DNA of 64,000 nt from Mycolicibacterium chitae (GCF_900637205.1 NZ_LR134355.1:1488001-1552000), one strand, 5' to 3'; counted from the stretch's first letter, positions 19,501 to 28,932 are shown. The notes: a model not told the origin generated them from the sequence alone. Made by a program: numbers and translations.

Positions 19501-22500
19501 GGCGAGCAGGTCGTGCTGAGCCTGCCGCTGTCGGGCACCTGGATCGAGATCAAGTTCAGCCTGCCGGCCACCACCGTCGACGGTGGCGCACCGGTGGTCT
19601 CGGTCGAGGACGCCTCGACCGCAATGCGTTCCGTGCTGGCCATCGCGGCCGGCGTCGACGGCCCCGACGCGCTGCCGCCGGTGCGGGTCACCGACGGACG
19701 GGCCACCACCACGGTCACTGTCGACTGGGATCCCGAGCGCGTCGCCGATCACACCGGCGTCACCGCGACGTTTGGAGCCCCGCTGGCCCCGACGCTGACG
19801 GTGGTCCCCGACGCCCTGGTCGGACGCTGCTGGCCCGCGGTCTTCGCCGCCATCGGTTCGGCGCTCACCGACTCCGGCTTCCCGGTGGTCGAGGGCCTGC
19901 TGAGCCTGGTGCACCTCGACCACGCCGCACAGATGGTGCGCGCGCTGCCCACCGAGCGGACCGAATTGACCGTCACCGCAACGGCTTCGGCGGCCTATGA
20001 CACCGAGGTCGGCCGCGTGGTGCCGGTCACCGTCAACGTCTCCGACGCCTCCGGTGCGGTGCTGGCCGCCCTCGAGGAGCGCTTCGCGATCCGCGGCCGC
20101 ACCGGCGCTGCCGAGTTGGCCGACCCGGTGCGCGCCGGGGGAGCGGTGTCCTCCAACGCCACCGACACCCCGCGTCGTCGTCGCCGCGACATCACCATCA
20201 CCGCGCCGGTCGACATGCGGCCCTTCGCCGTGGTCTCCGGTGACCACAACCCGATCCACACCGATCAGGCCGCGGCGCTGCTGGCCGGCCTGGAATCGCC
20301 CATCGTGCACGGCATGTGGCTCTCGGCCGCCGCGCAGCACGTGGTGACCGCCACCGACGGCACGCCCGTCCCGCCGGCCAAGCTGCTCGGCTGGACCGCA
20401 CGTTTCCTGGGCATGGTGCTGCCGGGCGACGAGGTCGAGTTCCGCGTCGACCGCGTCGGCGTCGACCTGGGCGCCGAGGTGCTCGAGATCTCCGCGCGGG
20501 TCGGCTCGGACCTGAAGATGGCGGCCACCGCGCGCCTGACGGCGCCCAAGACCGTCTACGCCTTCCCGGGCCAGGGCATCCAGTCCAAGGGCATGGGCAT
20601 GGAGGTGCGCGCCCGCTCCAAGGCCGCGCGCAAGGTGTGGGACCGCGCCGACAAGTTCACCCGCGAAACCCTGGGCTTCTCGGTGCTGCACGTGGTCCGG
20701 GACAACCCGACCTCGTTGATCGCCTCCGGTGTGCACTACGAGCACCCCGAGGGTGTGCTGTACCTGACCCAGTTCACCCAGGTCGCGATGGCCACCACGG
20801 CTGCCGCCCAGGTGGCCGAGATGCGGGAGCAGGGCGCGTTCGTCGAGGGGGCGATCGCCTGCGGTCACTCCGTCGGTGAGTACACCGCGCTGGCCTGCGT
20901 GTCGGGCGTCATCGAGCTCGAAGGCCTGTTGGAGGCGGTGTTCCACCGCGGTTCCAAGATGCACGACATCGTGCCGCGGGACGAGCGCGGGCGGTCCAAC
21001 TACCGCCTGGCGGCGATCCGGCCCAGCCAGATCGACCTCGACGACGATGACGTCAAGGATTTCGTCGCCGAGATCTCCGAGCGCACCGGCGAATTCCTGC
21101 AGATCGTGAACTACAACCTGCGCGGTGCCCAGTACGCGATCGCCGGCACCGTGCGCGGTCTGGAGGCCCTGGAGGAAGAGGTCGAGCGTCGCCGCGAGAT
21201 CTCCGGCGGCAAGCGTTCGTTCATCCTGGTGCCCGGCATCGACGTGCCGTTCCACTCCAGCGTGCTGCGGGTGGGCGTCGACGACTTCCGGCGCAGCCTC
21301 GAGCGGGTGCTCCCGCGCGACCGCGATCCGGAGCTGGTGGTCGGCCGTTACATCCCGAACCTGGTGCCGCGGCCGTTCACCCTGGACCGCGACTTCATCC
21401 AGGAGATCCGCGATCTGGTCCCGGCCGAGCCCCTCGACGAGATCCTGGCCGACTACGACACCTGGCGTAACGAGAAGCCGGTCGAGTTGTGCCGCAAGAT
21501 CGTCATCGAGCTGCTGGCCTGGCAGTTCGCCAGCCCGGTGCGCTGGATCGAGACGCAGGACCTGCTGTTCATCGAGGAGGCCGCCGGTGGCCTCGGGGTG
21601 GAACGGTTCGTCGAGATCGGCGTGAAGAACGCGCCGACGGTCGCGGGCCTGGCCACCAACACGCTCAAGCTGCCGGAGTACGCGCACAGCACCGTCGAGG
21701 TGCTCAACGCCGAGCGGGACGCCGCGGTGCTGTTCGCCAACGACACCGATCCCGAGCCCGAAGAGGAACCGGCCGAGCCGGCCGAGACCGCGGCCGCCGA
21801 GGCCCCGGCCGCCGTCGAGGCGGCACCGGCTCCGGCCGCCGCGCCGGCGGCTCCCGCCGGTGGCCCGCGCCCCGACGACATCGTGTTCGACGCCGCGGAC
21901 GCCACGGTGGCGCTCATCGCGCTGTCGGCCAAGATGCGGCTCGACCAGATCGAGGCGCTGGACTCCATCGAGTCGATCACCGACGGTGCCTCCTCGCGCC
22001 GTAATCAGCTGCTGGTGGACCTCGGCTCCGAGCTGAACCTGGGCGCCATCGACGGTGCCGCCGAGGCGGACCTGGGTGCGCTCAAGGGGCAGGTGACCAA
22101 GCTGGCGCGGACCTACAAGCCGTTCGGTCCGGTGCTCTCCGATGCGATCAACGACCAGTTGCGCACCGTGCTCGGGCCCTCCGGCAAGCGTCCGGCCTAC
22201 ATCACCGAGCGGGTCTCGAAGGTGTGGGAGCTGGGCCCGGGCTGGGCCAAGCACGCCACCGTCGAACTCGCGCTGGGCACCCGGGAGGGTTCCAGCGTGC
22301 GCGGCGGCGGCCTCGGCGGCCTGCACGAGGGCGCGCTCGCGGATGCGGGCGCGGTCGACAAGGCCATCGACGCCGCGGTCGCCGCGGTCGGTGCCCGCAA
22401 GGGTGTCGCCGTGTCGCTGCCGTCGGCCGGCGGTGCCGCCGGCGGGGTCGTGGACTCCGCGGCGCTCGGCGAGTTCGCCGAGCAGGTCACCGGCCCGGAC

Positions 22501-25500
22501 GGCGTGTTGGCCACGGCCGCCCGTCAGGTGCTCAGCCAGCTGGGTCTCGACAGCCCGGTCACCGCGCCCGAGCAGGCCACCGACGCCGAACTCGTCGACC
22601 TGGTGTCGGCCGAACTCGGTTCGGACTGGCCGCGTCTGGTGTCTCCGGCGTTCGACGGCCGCAAGGCCGTTGTGCTCGACGACCGGTGGGCCAGTGCGCG
22701 CGAGGACCTGGTCAAGCTGTGGCTGGCCGAAGAGAACGAGATCGACGGCGACTGGCCGCGCCTGTCGGAGCGGTTCGAGGGCGCCGGGCATGTCGTTGCC
22801 ACGCAAGCCAATTGGTGGCAGGGCAAGGCGCTGGCCGCGGGCCGCAACGTGCACGCCTCGCTGTTCGGCCGGATCGCCGCGGGCGCCGAGAACCCCGGCA
22901 CCGGTCGGTATTCCGACGAGGTCGCCGTGGTGACGGGCGCGTCGAAGGGTTCGATCGCCTCCGCGGTGGTCGGTCAGTTGCTCGAGGGCGGTGCGACCGT
23001 CGTCGCCACCACCTCGCGCCTCGACGATGCGCGGTTGGCGTTCTACAAGGACCTCTACCGGGAGAACGCCCGCTTCGGCGCCACCCTGTGGGTGGTCCCG
23101 GCGAACATGGCCTCCTACGCCGACATCGACGCGCTGGTCGAGTGGGTGGGGACCGAGCAGAGCGAAAACCTTGGGCCGCAATCGATTCACCTCAAGGACG
23201 CGCAGACCCCGACGCTGCTGTTCCCGTTCGCCGCGCCGCGCGTGGGCGGGGATCTGTCGGAGGTCGGGTCCCGCGCCGAGATGGAGATGAAGGTGCTGCT
23301 GTGGGCCGTCGAGCGGCTCATCGCGGGGCTGTCCACGATCGGCGCCGAGCGCGATATCGCCTCCCGCCTGCACGTGGTGCTGCCCGGTTCGCCCAACCGC
23401 GGCACCTTCGGTGGTGACGGGGCCTACGGCGAGGCGAAGTCCGCGCTGGACGCGCTGGTCAACCGCTGGAAGGCCGAGAGTTCGTGGGCCGAGCGGGTCA
23501 CGCTGGCGCACGCGCTGATCGGCTGGACCAAGGGCACCGGCCTGATGGGTCACAACGACGTCATCGTCGACGCGGTCGAAGAGGCCGGCGTGACCACCTA
23601 CACCAGCGCGGAGATGGCGGCCATGCTGCTGCAACTGTGCTCCCCGGAGTCGAAGGTGGCCGCGGCCGCCGAGCCCATCAAGGCCGACCTGACCGGTGGA
23701 CTGGCCGAGGTGGAGCTCGACATGGGTGCGCTGGCCGCCAAGGCCCGCGAGGAGATGTCGGCCGAATCCGCGGAGACCGAGGACGAGGACCTCGACGGCA
23801 CCATCGCCGCGCTGCCCTCGCCGCCGCGCGGGTACAGCCCGGCCCCGGCGCCGGCGTGGGACGACCTGGACGTCGACCCGGCCGATCTGGTGGTCATCGT
23901 CGGCGGTGCGGAACTGGGCCCGTACGGCTCGTCGCGCACCCGCTTCGAGATGGAGGTCGACAACGAGCTGTCCGCCGCGGGCGTGCTCGAGCTGGCCTGG
24001 ACCACCGGCCTGATCAAGTGGGAGGACGACCCGACCCCGGGTTGGTACGACGCCGACTCCGGTGAGTTGGTGCCGGAGGCCGAACTGGTCGAGCGCTACC
24101 ACGACACCGTGGTCGAGCGTTGCGGCATCCGCGAATTCGTCGACGACGGTGCGATCGATCCCGATCACGCCTCGCCGCTGTTGGTCAGCGTGTTCCTGGA
24201 CCGCGACTTCTCGTTCGTGGTCTCGAGCGAGGCCGACGCCCGGGCGTTCGTCTCCTACGACCCCGAGCACACGGTCGCCCGCCCGGTCCCGGACAGCTCC
24301 GACTGGGAGGTGATCCGCAAGGCGGGCACCGAGATTCGGGTTCCGCGCAAGACCAAGCTGTCGCGGACGGTGGGGGCGCAGATCCCGACCGGGTTCGATC
24401 CCACAGTGTGGGGCGTCAGCCAGGACATGGCCAACTCGATCGACCGGGTGGCGCTGTGGAACATCGTCGCGACCGTCGACGCGTTCCTGTCGTCGGGCTT
24501 CACGCCGACCGAGCTGATGCGCTGGGTGCACCCGAGCCTGGTGGCCAGCACGCAGGGCACCGGCATGGGCGGCATGACCTCGATGCAGACCATGTACCAC
24601 GGCAACCTGCTGGGCCGCTCCAAGCCGAACGACATCCTGCAGGAAGTCCTGCCCAACGTCGTTGCCGCGCATGTGATGCAGAGCTACGTCGGTGGTTACG
24701 GCGCGATGATCCATCCGGTCGGCGCGTGCGCCACCGCGGCGGTCTCGGTCGAGGAGGGCGTCGACAAGATCCGCCTCGGCAAGGCCGATCTGGTGGTCGC
24801 CGGCGGTTTCGACGACCTGACGCTGGAAGCGATCATCGGTTTCGGTGACATGGCGGCCACCGCCGACACCGAGATGATGCGCGCCAAGGGCATCAGCGAC
24901 TCGAAGTTCTCCCGCGCCAACGACCGTCGTCGTCTCGGGTTCCTCGAGGCCCAAGGCGGCGGCACCATCCTGTTGGCCCGGGGCGACCTGGCCGCCAAGA
25001 TGGGGCTGCCGGTGCTGGCGGTCGTCGGCTACGCGCAGAGCTTCGCCGACGGTGTGCACACCTCGATCCCGGCTCCGGGGCTCGGCGCGCTGGGCGCCGG
25101 GCGCGGCGGCAAGGATTCGCAGCTGGCCCGCTCGCTGGCCAAGCTGGGCGTCGGCGCCGACGACATCGCGGTGATCTCCAAGCACGACACCTCGACGCTG
25201 GCCAACGATCCCAACGAGACCGAGCTGCACGAGCGGCTGGCCGACTCGATGGGCCGCTCGGAGGGCGCGCCGCTGTTCATCGTCAGCCAGAAGACGCTGA
25301 CCGGCCACGCCAAGGGCGGTGCCGCGGTGTTCCAGCTGATGGGCCTGTGCCAGATCCTGCGCGACGGCGTGATCCCGCCGAACCGCAGCCTGGACTGCGT
25401 CGACGACGAGCTGGCCGGCTCCGGTCACTTCGTCTGGGTGCGCGACACCCTGCGGCTGGGCGACAAGTTCCCGCTGAAGGCCGGTCTGGTGACCAGCCTG

Positions 25501-25779
25501 GGCTTCGGTCACGTGTCGGGTCTGGTGGCGCTGGTGCATCCGCAGGCGTTCCTGGCCGCACTCGATCCCGCGCAGCGCGACGATTACGTCGCCCGGGCGC
25601 AGGAGCGCGTGCTGGCCGGTCAGCACCGGTTGGCCTCGGCGATCGCCGGCGGCCGGCCGATGTACGAGCGGCCCGCCGACCGTCGCTTCGACCACGACGC
25701 ACCGGAGAAGAAGCAGGAAGCGGCCATGCTGCTGAATGCGGCGGCGCGCCTCGGCGACGGCGACGTCTACATCCGGTGA
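16528..25779 (+). CDS. fas: Type I fatty acid synthase (single-chain FAS-I)
   Basis: 3083-aa multifunctional enzyme for de novo synthesis of acyl-CoAs that feed mycolic acid and phospholipid synthesis. Domain order read from motifs: acetyl transferase (GHSQG, Ser157); enoyl reductase barrel (about 425-700, LLAGMTPTTVDAKI); dehydratase hot-dog (SGDHNPIHTD, about 1240); malonyl/palmitoyl transferase (GHSVGEY, about 1447); an Ala/Pro/Glu linker; ACP (TDGASSRRNQLL, about 1820); ketoreductase (VVTGASKGSIA, about 2131); ketosynthase (Cys2734 in GACATAAVS, His in SKHDTST and TGHAKGG). No phosphopantetheinyl transferase domain is present; acpS follows. I chose GTG 16528 because the following TIFEHDR matches the known mycobacterial N-terminus and GGGAGA lies upstream; the frame is open further 5' to 16318. 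Confidence 0.98.
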   Translation: MTIFEHDRAMNAGGSTTPNGSAAGPVPSTHALVDRLSAGEPFAVAFGGQGSAWLETLEELVSSAGIESDLATLAGEAELLLEPVARELVVVRPIGFEPLRWVRALAAEEPVPSDKQLTSAAVSVPGVLLTQIAAVRALARQGLDLATTPPVALAGHSQGVLGVEALKAGGARDVELLALAQLIGAAGTLVARRRGIAVLGDRPPMVSVTNADPERIYELLEEFSQDVRTVLPPVLSIRNGRRSVTITGTPEQLSRFELYCQQIADKEEAERKNKIRGGAVFAPVFDPVQVEVGFHTPRLSDGVEIVGGWAEAIGIDVELAKAMTKAILIDQVDWVDEINTLNDAGARWILDLGPGDILTRLTAPVIRGLGIGIVPAATRGGQRNLFTIGAVPEVAKPWSSYAPQVVTLPDGSVKLSTKFTRLTGRSPILLAGMTPTTVDAKIVAAAANAGHWAELAGGGQVTEPIFADRIEELTELLEPGRAVQFNSLFLDPYLWKLQVGGKRLVQKARQSGAPIDGLIVTAGIPELEEAVELIGELNDLGISHVAFKPGTVEQIRAVIRIAAEVPTKPVIAHVEGGRAGGHHSWEDLDDLLLATYSELRGRSNITVCVGGGIGTPERAAEYLSGRWSEAYGFPLMPVDGILVGTAAMATLEATTSPQVKQMLVDTNGTEHWVGAGKAQGGMASGRSQLGADIHEIDNTASRCGRLLDEVAGDADAVAERRDEIIAAMANTAKPYFGDVAEMTYEQWLRRYVELAIGDGSSTADSKRPDSPWLDITWRDRFQEMLQRVEARLNAADYGPIETLYGATEAGEALLEDPQLAIAELLAAYPDAATVRLHPADVPFFVQLCKTLGKPVNFVPVIDKDVRRWWRSDSLWQAHDARYPADQVCIIPGTAAVAGITRVDEPVGELLDRFEQAAVDGVLAAGAEPTPVIARLADVTGPLALVLDAPDVLWAGRIATNPVHRIAPPADWQVHETGSATNHATGARLEVVGEQVVLSLPLSGTWIEIKFSLPATTVDGGAPVVSVEDASTAMRSVLAIAAGVDGPDALPPVRVTDGRATTTVTVDWDPERVADHTGVTATFGAPLAPTLTVVPDALVGRCWPAVFAAIGSALTDSGFPVVEGLLSLVHLDHAAQMVRALPTERTELTVTATASAAYDTEVGRVVPVTVNVSDASGAVLAALEERFAIRGRTGAAELADPVRAGGAVSSNATDTPRRRRRDITITAPVDMRPFAVVSGDHNPIHTDQAAALLAGLESPIVHGMWLSAAAQHVVTATDGTPVPPAKLLGWTARFLGMVLPGDEVEFRVDRVGVDLGAEVLEISARVGSDLKMAATARLTAPKTVYAFPGQGIQSKGMGMEVRARSKAARKVWDRADKFTRETLGFSVLHVVRDNPTSLIASGVHYEHPEGVLYLTQFTQVAMATTAAAQVAEMREQGAFVEGAIACGHSVGEYTALACVSGVIELEGLLEAVFHRGSKMHDIVPRDERGRSNYRLAAIRPSQIDLDDDDVKDFVAEISERTGEFLQIVNYNLRGAQYAIAGTVRGLEALEEEVERRREISGGKRSFILVPGIDVPFHSSVLRVGVDDFRRSLERVLPRDRDPELVVGRYIPNLVPRPFTLDRDFIQEIRDLVPAEPLDEILADYDTWRNEKPVELCRKIVIELLAWQFASPVRWIETQDLLFIEEAAGGLGVERFVEIGVKNAPTVAGLATNTLKLPEYAHSTVEVLNAERDAAVLFANDTDPEPEEEPAEPAETAAAEAPAAVEAAPAPAAAPAAPAGGPRPDDIVFDAADATVALIALSAKMRLDQIEALDSIESITDGASSRRNQLLVDLGSELNLGAIDGAAEADLGALKGQVTKLARTYKPFGPVLSDAINDQLRTVLGPSGKRPAYITERVSKVWELGPGWAKHATVELALGTREGSSVRGGGLGGLHEGALADAGAVDKAIDAAVAAVGARKGVAVSLPSAGGAAGGVVDSAALGEFAEQVTGPDGVLATAARQVLSQLGLDSPVTAPEQATDAELVDLVSAELGSDWPRLVSPAFDGRKAVVLDDRWASAREDLVKLWLAEENEIDGDWPRLSERFEGAGHVVATQANWWQGKALAAGRNVHASLFGRIAAGAENPGTGRYSDEVAVVTGASKGSIASAVVGQLLEGGATVVATTSRLDDARLAFYKDLYRENARFGATLWVVPANMASYADIDALVEWVGTEQSENLGPQSIHLKDAQTPTLLFPFAAPRVGGDLSEVGSRAEMEMKVLLWAVERLIAGLSTIGAERDIASRLHVVLPGSPNRGTFGGDGAYGEAKSALDALVNRWKAESSWAERVTLAHALIGWTKGTGLMGHNDVIVDAVEEAGVTTYTSAEMAAMLLQLCSPESKVAAAAEPIKADLTGGLAEVELDMGALAAKAREEMSAESAETEDEDLDGTIAALPSPPRGYSPAPAPAWDDLDVDPADLVVIVGGAELGPYGSSRTRFEMEVDNELSAAGVLELAWTTGLIKWEDDPTPGWYDADSGELVPEAELVERYHDTVVERCGIREFVDDGAIDPDHASPLLVSVFLDRDFSFVVSSEADARAFVSYDPEHTVARPVPDSSDWEVIRKAGTEIRVPRKTKLSRTVGAQIPTGFDPTVWGVSQDMANSIDRVALWNIVATVDAFLSSGFTPTELMRWVHPSLVASTQGTGMGGMTSMQTMYHGNLLGRSKPNDILQEVLPNVVAAHVMQSYVGGYGAMIHPVGACATAAVSVEEGVDKIRLGKADLVVAGGFDDLTLEAIIGFGDMAATADTEMMRAKGISDSKFSRANDRRRLGFLEAQGGGTILLARGDLAAKMGLPVLAVVGYAQSFADGVHTSIPAPGLGALGAGRGGKDSQLARSLAKLGVGADDIAVISKHDTSTLANDPNETELHERLADSMGRSEGAPLFIVSQKTLTGHAKGGAAVFQLMGLCQILRDGVIPPNRSLDCVDDELAGSGHFVWVRDTLRLGDKFPLKAGLVTSLGFGHVSGLVALVHPQAFLAALDPAQRDDYVARAQERVLAGQHRLASAIAGGRPMYERPADRRFDHDAPEKKQEAAMLLNAAARLGDGDVYIR

Positions 25780-25825
25780 TCGGCTCAGTGTCCATCGACG
25801 GGACGGTTCCGTTAGGGTTCACGCC

Positions 25826-26215
25826 GTGGCGATAGTCGGAGTGGGGATCGACCTGGTGTCCATCCCGGAGTTTGCCGAGCAGGTCGACCAGCCCGGGACG
25901 GTCTTCGCCGAGACCTTCACCCCGGGGGAGCGCCGCGACGCCGCCGACAAGAGTTCGGTGGCGGCGCGGCACCTGGCGGCCCGCTGGGCGGCGAAAGAGG
26001 CGGTCATCAAGGCGTGGTCGAGTTCGCGCTTCGCGCAGCGGCCGGTGCTGCCCGAGGCGATCCACCGCGACATCGAGGTGGTCACCGACATGTGGGGTCG
26101 GCCCAAGGTGCGGCTCACCGGCGAGATCGCCAAGCACCTGGCCGAGGTGACCATCCACGTGTCGCTGACCCACGAGGCCGACACGGCGGCCGCGGTCGCC
26201 ATCCTCGAATCCTGA
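25826..26215 (+). CDS. acpS: Holo-ACP synthase (4'-phosphopantetheinyl transferase)
   Basis: 129-aa enzyme that transfers phosphopantetheine from CoA to the ACP serine of FAS-I. Metal/CoA motifs are GVGIDLVSI (Asp) and RWAAKEAVIKAW (Glu, Lys). It follows fas by 46 bp, the conserved mycobacterial fas-acpS arrangement. GTG 25826 gives the typical mycobacterial length of about 130 residues. The family acts as a trimer in the cytoplasm. Confidence 0.96.
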   Translation: MAIVGVGIDLVSIPEFAEQVDQPGTVFAETFTPGERRDAADKSSVAARHLAARWAAKEAVIKAWSSSRFAQRPVLPEAIHRDIEVVTDMWGRPKVRLTGEIAKHLAEVTIHVSLTHEADTAAAVAILES

Positions 26216-26224
26216 CCCTGTCCC

Positions 26225-26280
26225 GCGCGAGCGTGCTGGGCCCAATTCAGCGCGAGCGTGCGTGTCCGCGGGCAACACGC
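26225..26280. repeat. Direct repeat plus hairpin downstream of acpS
   Basis: A 12-bp direct repeat GCGCGAGCGTGC occurs at 26225-26236 and 26250-26261. The second copy runs into an inverted repeat GCGTGT ... ACACGC (26260-26280), followed shortly by a T-rich stretch. This looks like a terminator built from a dispersed repeat and lies between acpS and the next gene. Confidence 0.5.
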
Positions 26281-26342
26281 CGGGTGATTTTCCGGTTCTG
26301 CGCACGTTCGCGCAGCCAGGAGCCCCGCACTAATCTGGCCGC

Positions 26343-27683
26343 ATGAGCGATCTCGAAGCCCGCGTCCGTGAGGTGCTGCCGTCGGTGCGCGCCGATCTCG
26401 AGGACCTGGTGCGCATCCAGTCGGTCTGGGCCGACCCGGAGCGCCGCGACGAGGTGCACCGCAGCGCGCGTGCCGTCGCGGACCTGTTCACCGGCGTCGG
26501 CTTCCCCGACGTCCAGATCGTCAGCGAGGGCGGCGCCCCGGCGGTGATCGCCCGCCATCCCGCGCCGCCCGGCGCGCCGACGGTGCTGCTCTACGCCCAT
26601 CACGACGTGCAACCCGAGGGCGACGTCGCGCAGTGGCACTCGCCGCCGTTCGAGCCCACCGAGCGCAACGGCCGACTCTACGGCCGCGGCACCGCCGACG
26701 ACAAGGCCGGTATCGCAACCCATTTGGCGGCCCTGCGGGCACTGAGCGCCGGCGGCAACGCGTTGCCGGTCGGGGTCACGGTGTTCGTCGAGGGGGAGGA
26801 GGAGTCCGGGTCCCCGTCGCTCGGGCGCCTGCTGGCCGCGCACCGCGACGCCCTGGCCGCCGACGTGATTGTCATTGCCGATTCCGACAACTGGAGCACC
26901 GAGATCCCCGCGCTGACGGTGTCGCTGCGCGGTCTGGCCGACTGCGTGGTCGAGGTGGCGACGCTCGACCACGGTTTGCACTCGGGGCTGTGGGGCGGGG
27001 TGGTGCCCGATGCCATCACGGTCCTGGTGCGCCTGCTCGCCACCCTGCACGATGACGACGGCAACGTGGCCGTCGAGGGTCTGCACGAGGGCACCGCGGC
27101 CGACGTGGACCGCGGGCCGGACTGGGTGCGCGCCGAGACCGGTCTGCTCGACGGCGTCTCCGAGATCGGCACCGGCTCTGTGGTGCAACGGCTTTGGGCC
27201 AAGCCCGCCATCACGGTCATCGGCATCGACACCACGCCGATCGCCAAGGCCTCCAACACGCTGATCCCGTCGGCGCGGGCCAAGGTGTCCCTGCGGGTGG
27301 CCCCCGGGGGCGACGCCGCCGCGCACCTGGATGCCCTGCGCCGCCACCTCGAGACGCACGCACCGTGGGGTGCGAAGGTCACCGTGACCCCCGGCGACGT
27401 GGGACAGCCGTATGCCATCGACGCCACCGGGCCGGTCTACGAGGCCGCCCGCACCGCCTTCGCGCAGGCGTGGGGGGCGGCCCCGGTCGACATGGGGATG
27501 GGCGGATCCATCCCGTTCATCGCCGAGTTCGCCGAGGCGTACCCGGCCGCGACCATCCTGGTGACCGGCGTCGAAGATCCGGGCACCCAGGCGCACAGCA
27601 TCAACGAGAGCCTGGACCTGTTGGTGCTGGCGAAGGCCGCGATGGCCGAGTCGTTGTTCCTGGCGGCCCTTGCGCCGGACTAG
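26343..27683 (+). CDS. M20-family metallopeptidase / dipeptidase
   Basis: 446-aa cytosolic hydrolase with the M20 dinuclear zinc ligands in YAHHDVQPEGD (His, then Asp), GRGTADDKAG (bridging Asp), FVEGEEESGSPS (catalytic Glu and ligand Glu) and a C-terminal TQAHSINES His. A dimerisation (lid) domain lies between about residues 180 and 300. It likely cleaves a dipeptide or an N-acyl amino acid. It corresponds in position to Rv2522c of M. tuberculosis. Its TAG stop overlaps the left edge of a duplicated bcp 3' end. Confidence 0.92.
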   Translation: MSDLEARVREVLPSVRADLEDLVRIQSVWADPERRDEVHRSARAVADLFTGVGFPDVQIVSEGGAPAVIARHPAPPGAPTVLLYAHHDVQPEGDVAQWHSPPFEPTERNGRLYGRGTADDKAGIATHLAALRALSAGGNALPVGVTVFVEGEEESGSPSLGRLLAAHRDALAADVIVIADSDNWSTEIPALTVSLRGLADCVVEVATLDHGLHSGLWGGVVPDAITVLVRLLATLHDDDGNVAVEGLHEGTAADVDRGPDWVRAETGLLDGVSEIGTGSVVQRLWAKPAITVIGIDTTPIAKASNTLIPSARAKVSLRVAPGGDAAAHLDALRRHLETHAPWGAKVTVTPGDVGQPYAIDATGPVYEAARTAFAQAWGAAPVDMGMGGSIPFIAEFAEAYPAATILVTGVEDPGTQAHSINESLDLLVLAKAAMAESLFLAALAPD

Positions 27684-27739
27684 ACGGAGATGTCGCGACG
27701 CAGCTTGGCGACGTGACCGGTGGCCTTCACGTTGTACTG
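27682..27739 (-). pseudogene. Remnant of bcp 3' end
   Basis: 58 bp that match the last codons of the intact bcp (28461-28518) at 57 of 58 positions. They encode QYNVKATGHVAKLRRDISV in the same orientation and end in TAG. Nothing upstream on this strand continues the gene, so this is an isolated 3' fragment. With the 5' fragment at 29509-29596 it brackets the intact bcp. Confidence 0.88.
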
Positions 27740-27806
27740 TGTTCAGCCGGGATGTCGGGGCTCCTTGCTACCCTCTGACCAATCGCGACAGAGGGGGAAA
27801 TCCGCT

Positions 27807-28208
27807 GTGACACAACCATCGCAGGCACCTGGTTGGTATCCAGACCCGTCGAATCCAGACAAGCAGATCTACTGGGACGGCAGCGCGTGGCGCGGTGAAC
27901 CGTCTGCGGAGGCCGAGAAGAACAGCAAGGGCAAGCAAACCGCGGTTGCGGTGGGTGTCTGTCTGCTGGTCGGTATCGGTCTGCTGATGTCGATGCAGTC
28001 GGTAAGCCTCATGAGCGGGTCGGGTCCCTTATGGACCGGGGTCGGCTTCGTCGCAGCCGGCCTTGCCGTCTCGTTCTTCTTAGGTGCCGCGAACTGGGTA
28101 CGCGTGGTCGCTGTTGCGGTTTTGCTTCTCGCTCTGGTGAACGTGTTGTACGTCGAGAACGAGATGGACAACAGGCGCAACGAGATATCCCAGTTGTTCG
28201 ACAACTAG
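27807..28208 (+). CDS. DUF2510 membrane protein
   Basis: 133-aa protein starting at GTG 27807 after GAGGGGGAAA. Its N-terminus carries the DUF2510 signature (PGWYPDPSNPD, IYWDGSAWRG). Three membrane segments follow (about residues 47-65, 71-92 and 95-115), ending in an Asn/Glu-rich tail. DUF2510 is a short Trp-rich actinobacterial domain often found on membrane proteins, with no defined activity. The gene lies inside the segment bracketed by bcp remnants and seems less GC-rich than its neighbours. Confidence 0.82.
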   Translation: MTQPSQAPGWYPDPSNPDKQIYWDGSAWRGEPSAEAEKNSKGKQTAVAVGVCLLVGIGLLMSMQSVSLMSGSGPLWTGVGFVAAGLAVSFFLGAANWVRVVAVAVLLLALVNVLYVENEMDNRRNEISQLFDN

Positions 28209-28458
28209 TTCCCCACAGCAGTTAGTTGCGGCGCGGCCAGCGCCAGCGTCTGCGTCGTGGACACCAACGTCCGGTTGCTTCGATGATCTTCGGTGAATTT
28301 TCGACAGGTTCGCACGATCGCATAAGAGAACGCCAGCCAGCGGGACCGCCACCTTGTTCGAGAGTTCATTCTCCATGGAGAGCCCGCTGGCTTGGCGGTT
28401 GTGAAAGATCTTGTGCTCGATGGACTGCTGAATCTTCGGTTGTTGTTCCGGCGCAGGA

Positions 28459-28932
28459 TCAGACGGAGATGTCGCGACGCAGCTTAGCGACGTGACCGGT
28501 GGCCTTCACGTTGTACTGCGCCACCTCGATGTTGCCCTTTTCATCGACGACGAACGTCGAGCGGATGACGCCCTGCACAGTCTTGCCGTACATCTTCTTC
28601 TCCCCGAAGGCGCCCCACGCGGTGAGCACTTCCTTGTCCGGGTCGGACAGCAGCGGGAAGGTGAGCCCTTCGGTGTCGCGGAACTTCGCGAGCTTCTCGG
28701 GCTTGTCCGGCGAGATGCCGATGACGTCCAGGCCGGCGTCGTTGAGCTCGGCGAGGCTGTCGCGGAAGTCGCAGGCCTGCTTGGTGCAGCCGGGCGTCGA
28801 CGCGGCGGGGTAGAAGTAGACGATCACCTTGCGGCCGCGGTAGTCGGCGAGTTTCACCGTCTTGCCGTCGGCGTCGGGCAGTGCGAATTCGGGTGCTTTG
28901 TCACCTGCTGTGAGACGAGCCGTTGCGGTCAA
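28459..28932 (-). CDS. bcp: Thioredoxin-dependent peroxiredoxin (Bcp/PrxQ)
   Basis: 157-aa peroxiredoxin that reduces hydrogen and organic peroxides. The peroxidatic cysteine is C49 in PAASTPGCTKQACDF and the resolving cysteine is C54, five residues later, as in atypical two-cysteine PrxQ proteins. The TTG start at 28932 follows AGGAAGGAAC. It is intact and of normal length although both of its ends are duplicated nearby. Confidence 0.95.
   Translation of the reverse strand: MTATARLTAGDKAPEFALPDADGKTVKLADYRGRKVIVYFYPAASTPGCTKQACDFRDSLAELNDAGLDVIGISPDKPEKLAKFRDTEGLTFPLLSDPDKEVLTAWGAFGEKKMYGKTVQGVIRSTFVVDEKGNIEVAQYNVKATGHVAKLRRDISV

Noticed and set aside
16450..25695. Open frame of about 3080 codons antisense to fas
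   Set aside because: It mirrors fas codon positions in very GC-rich DNA, is rich in His/Arg/Gly/Gln without domain motifs, and has no promoter or ribosome-binding site. It is a shadow of the fas reading frame.
27682..28518. attL/attR of an integrative element at the bcp 3' end
   Set aside because: The 58-bp repeat would fit, but there is no integrase, the segment is tiny, and the 5' end of bcp is also duplicated on the other side, which site-specific integration does not explain.
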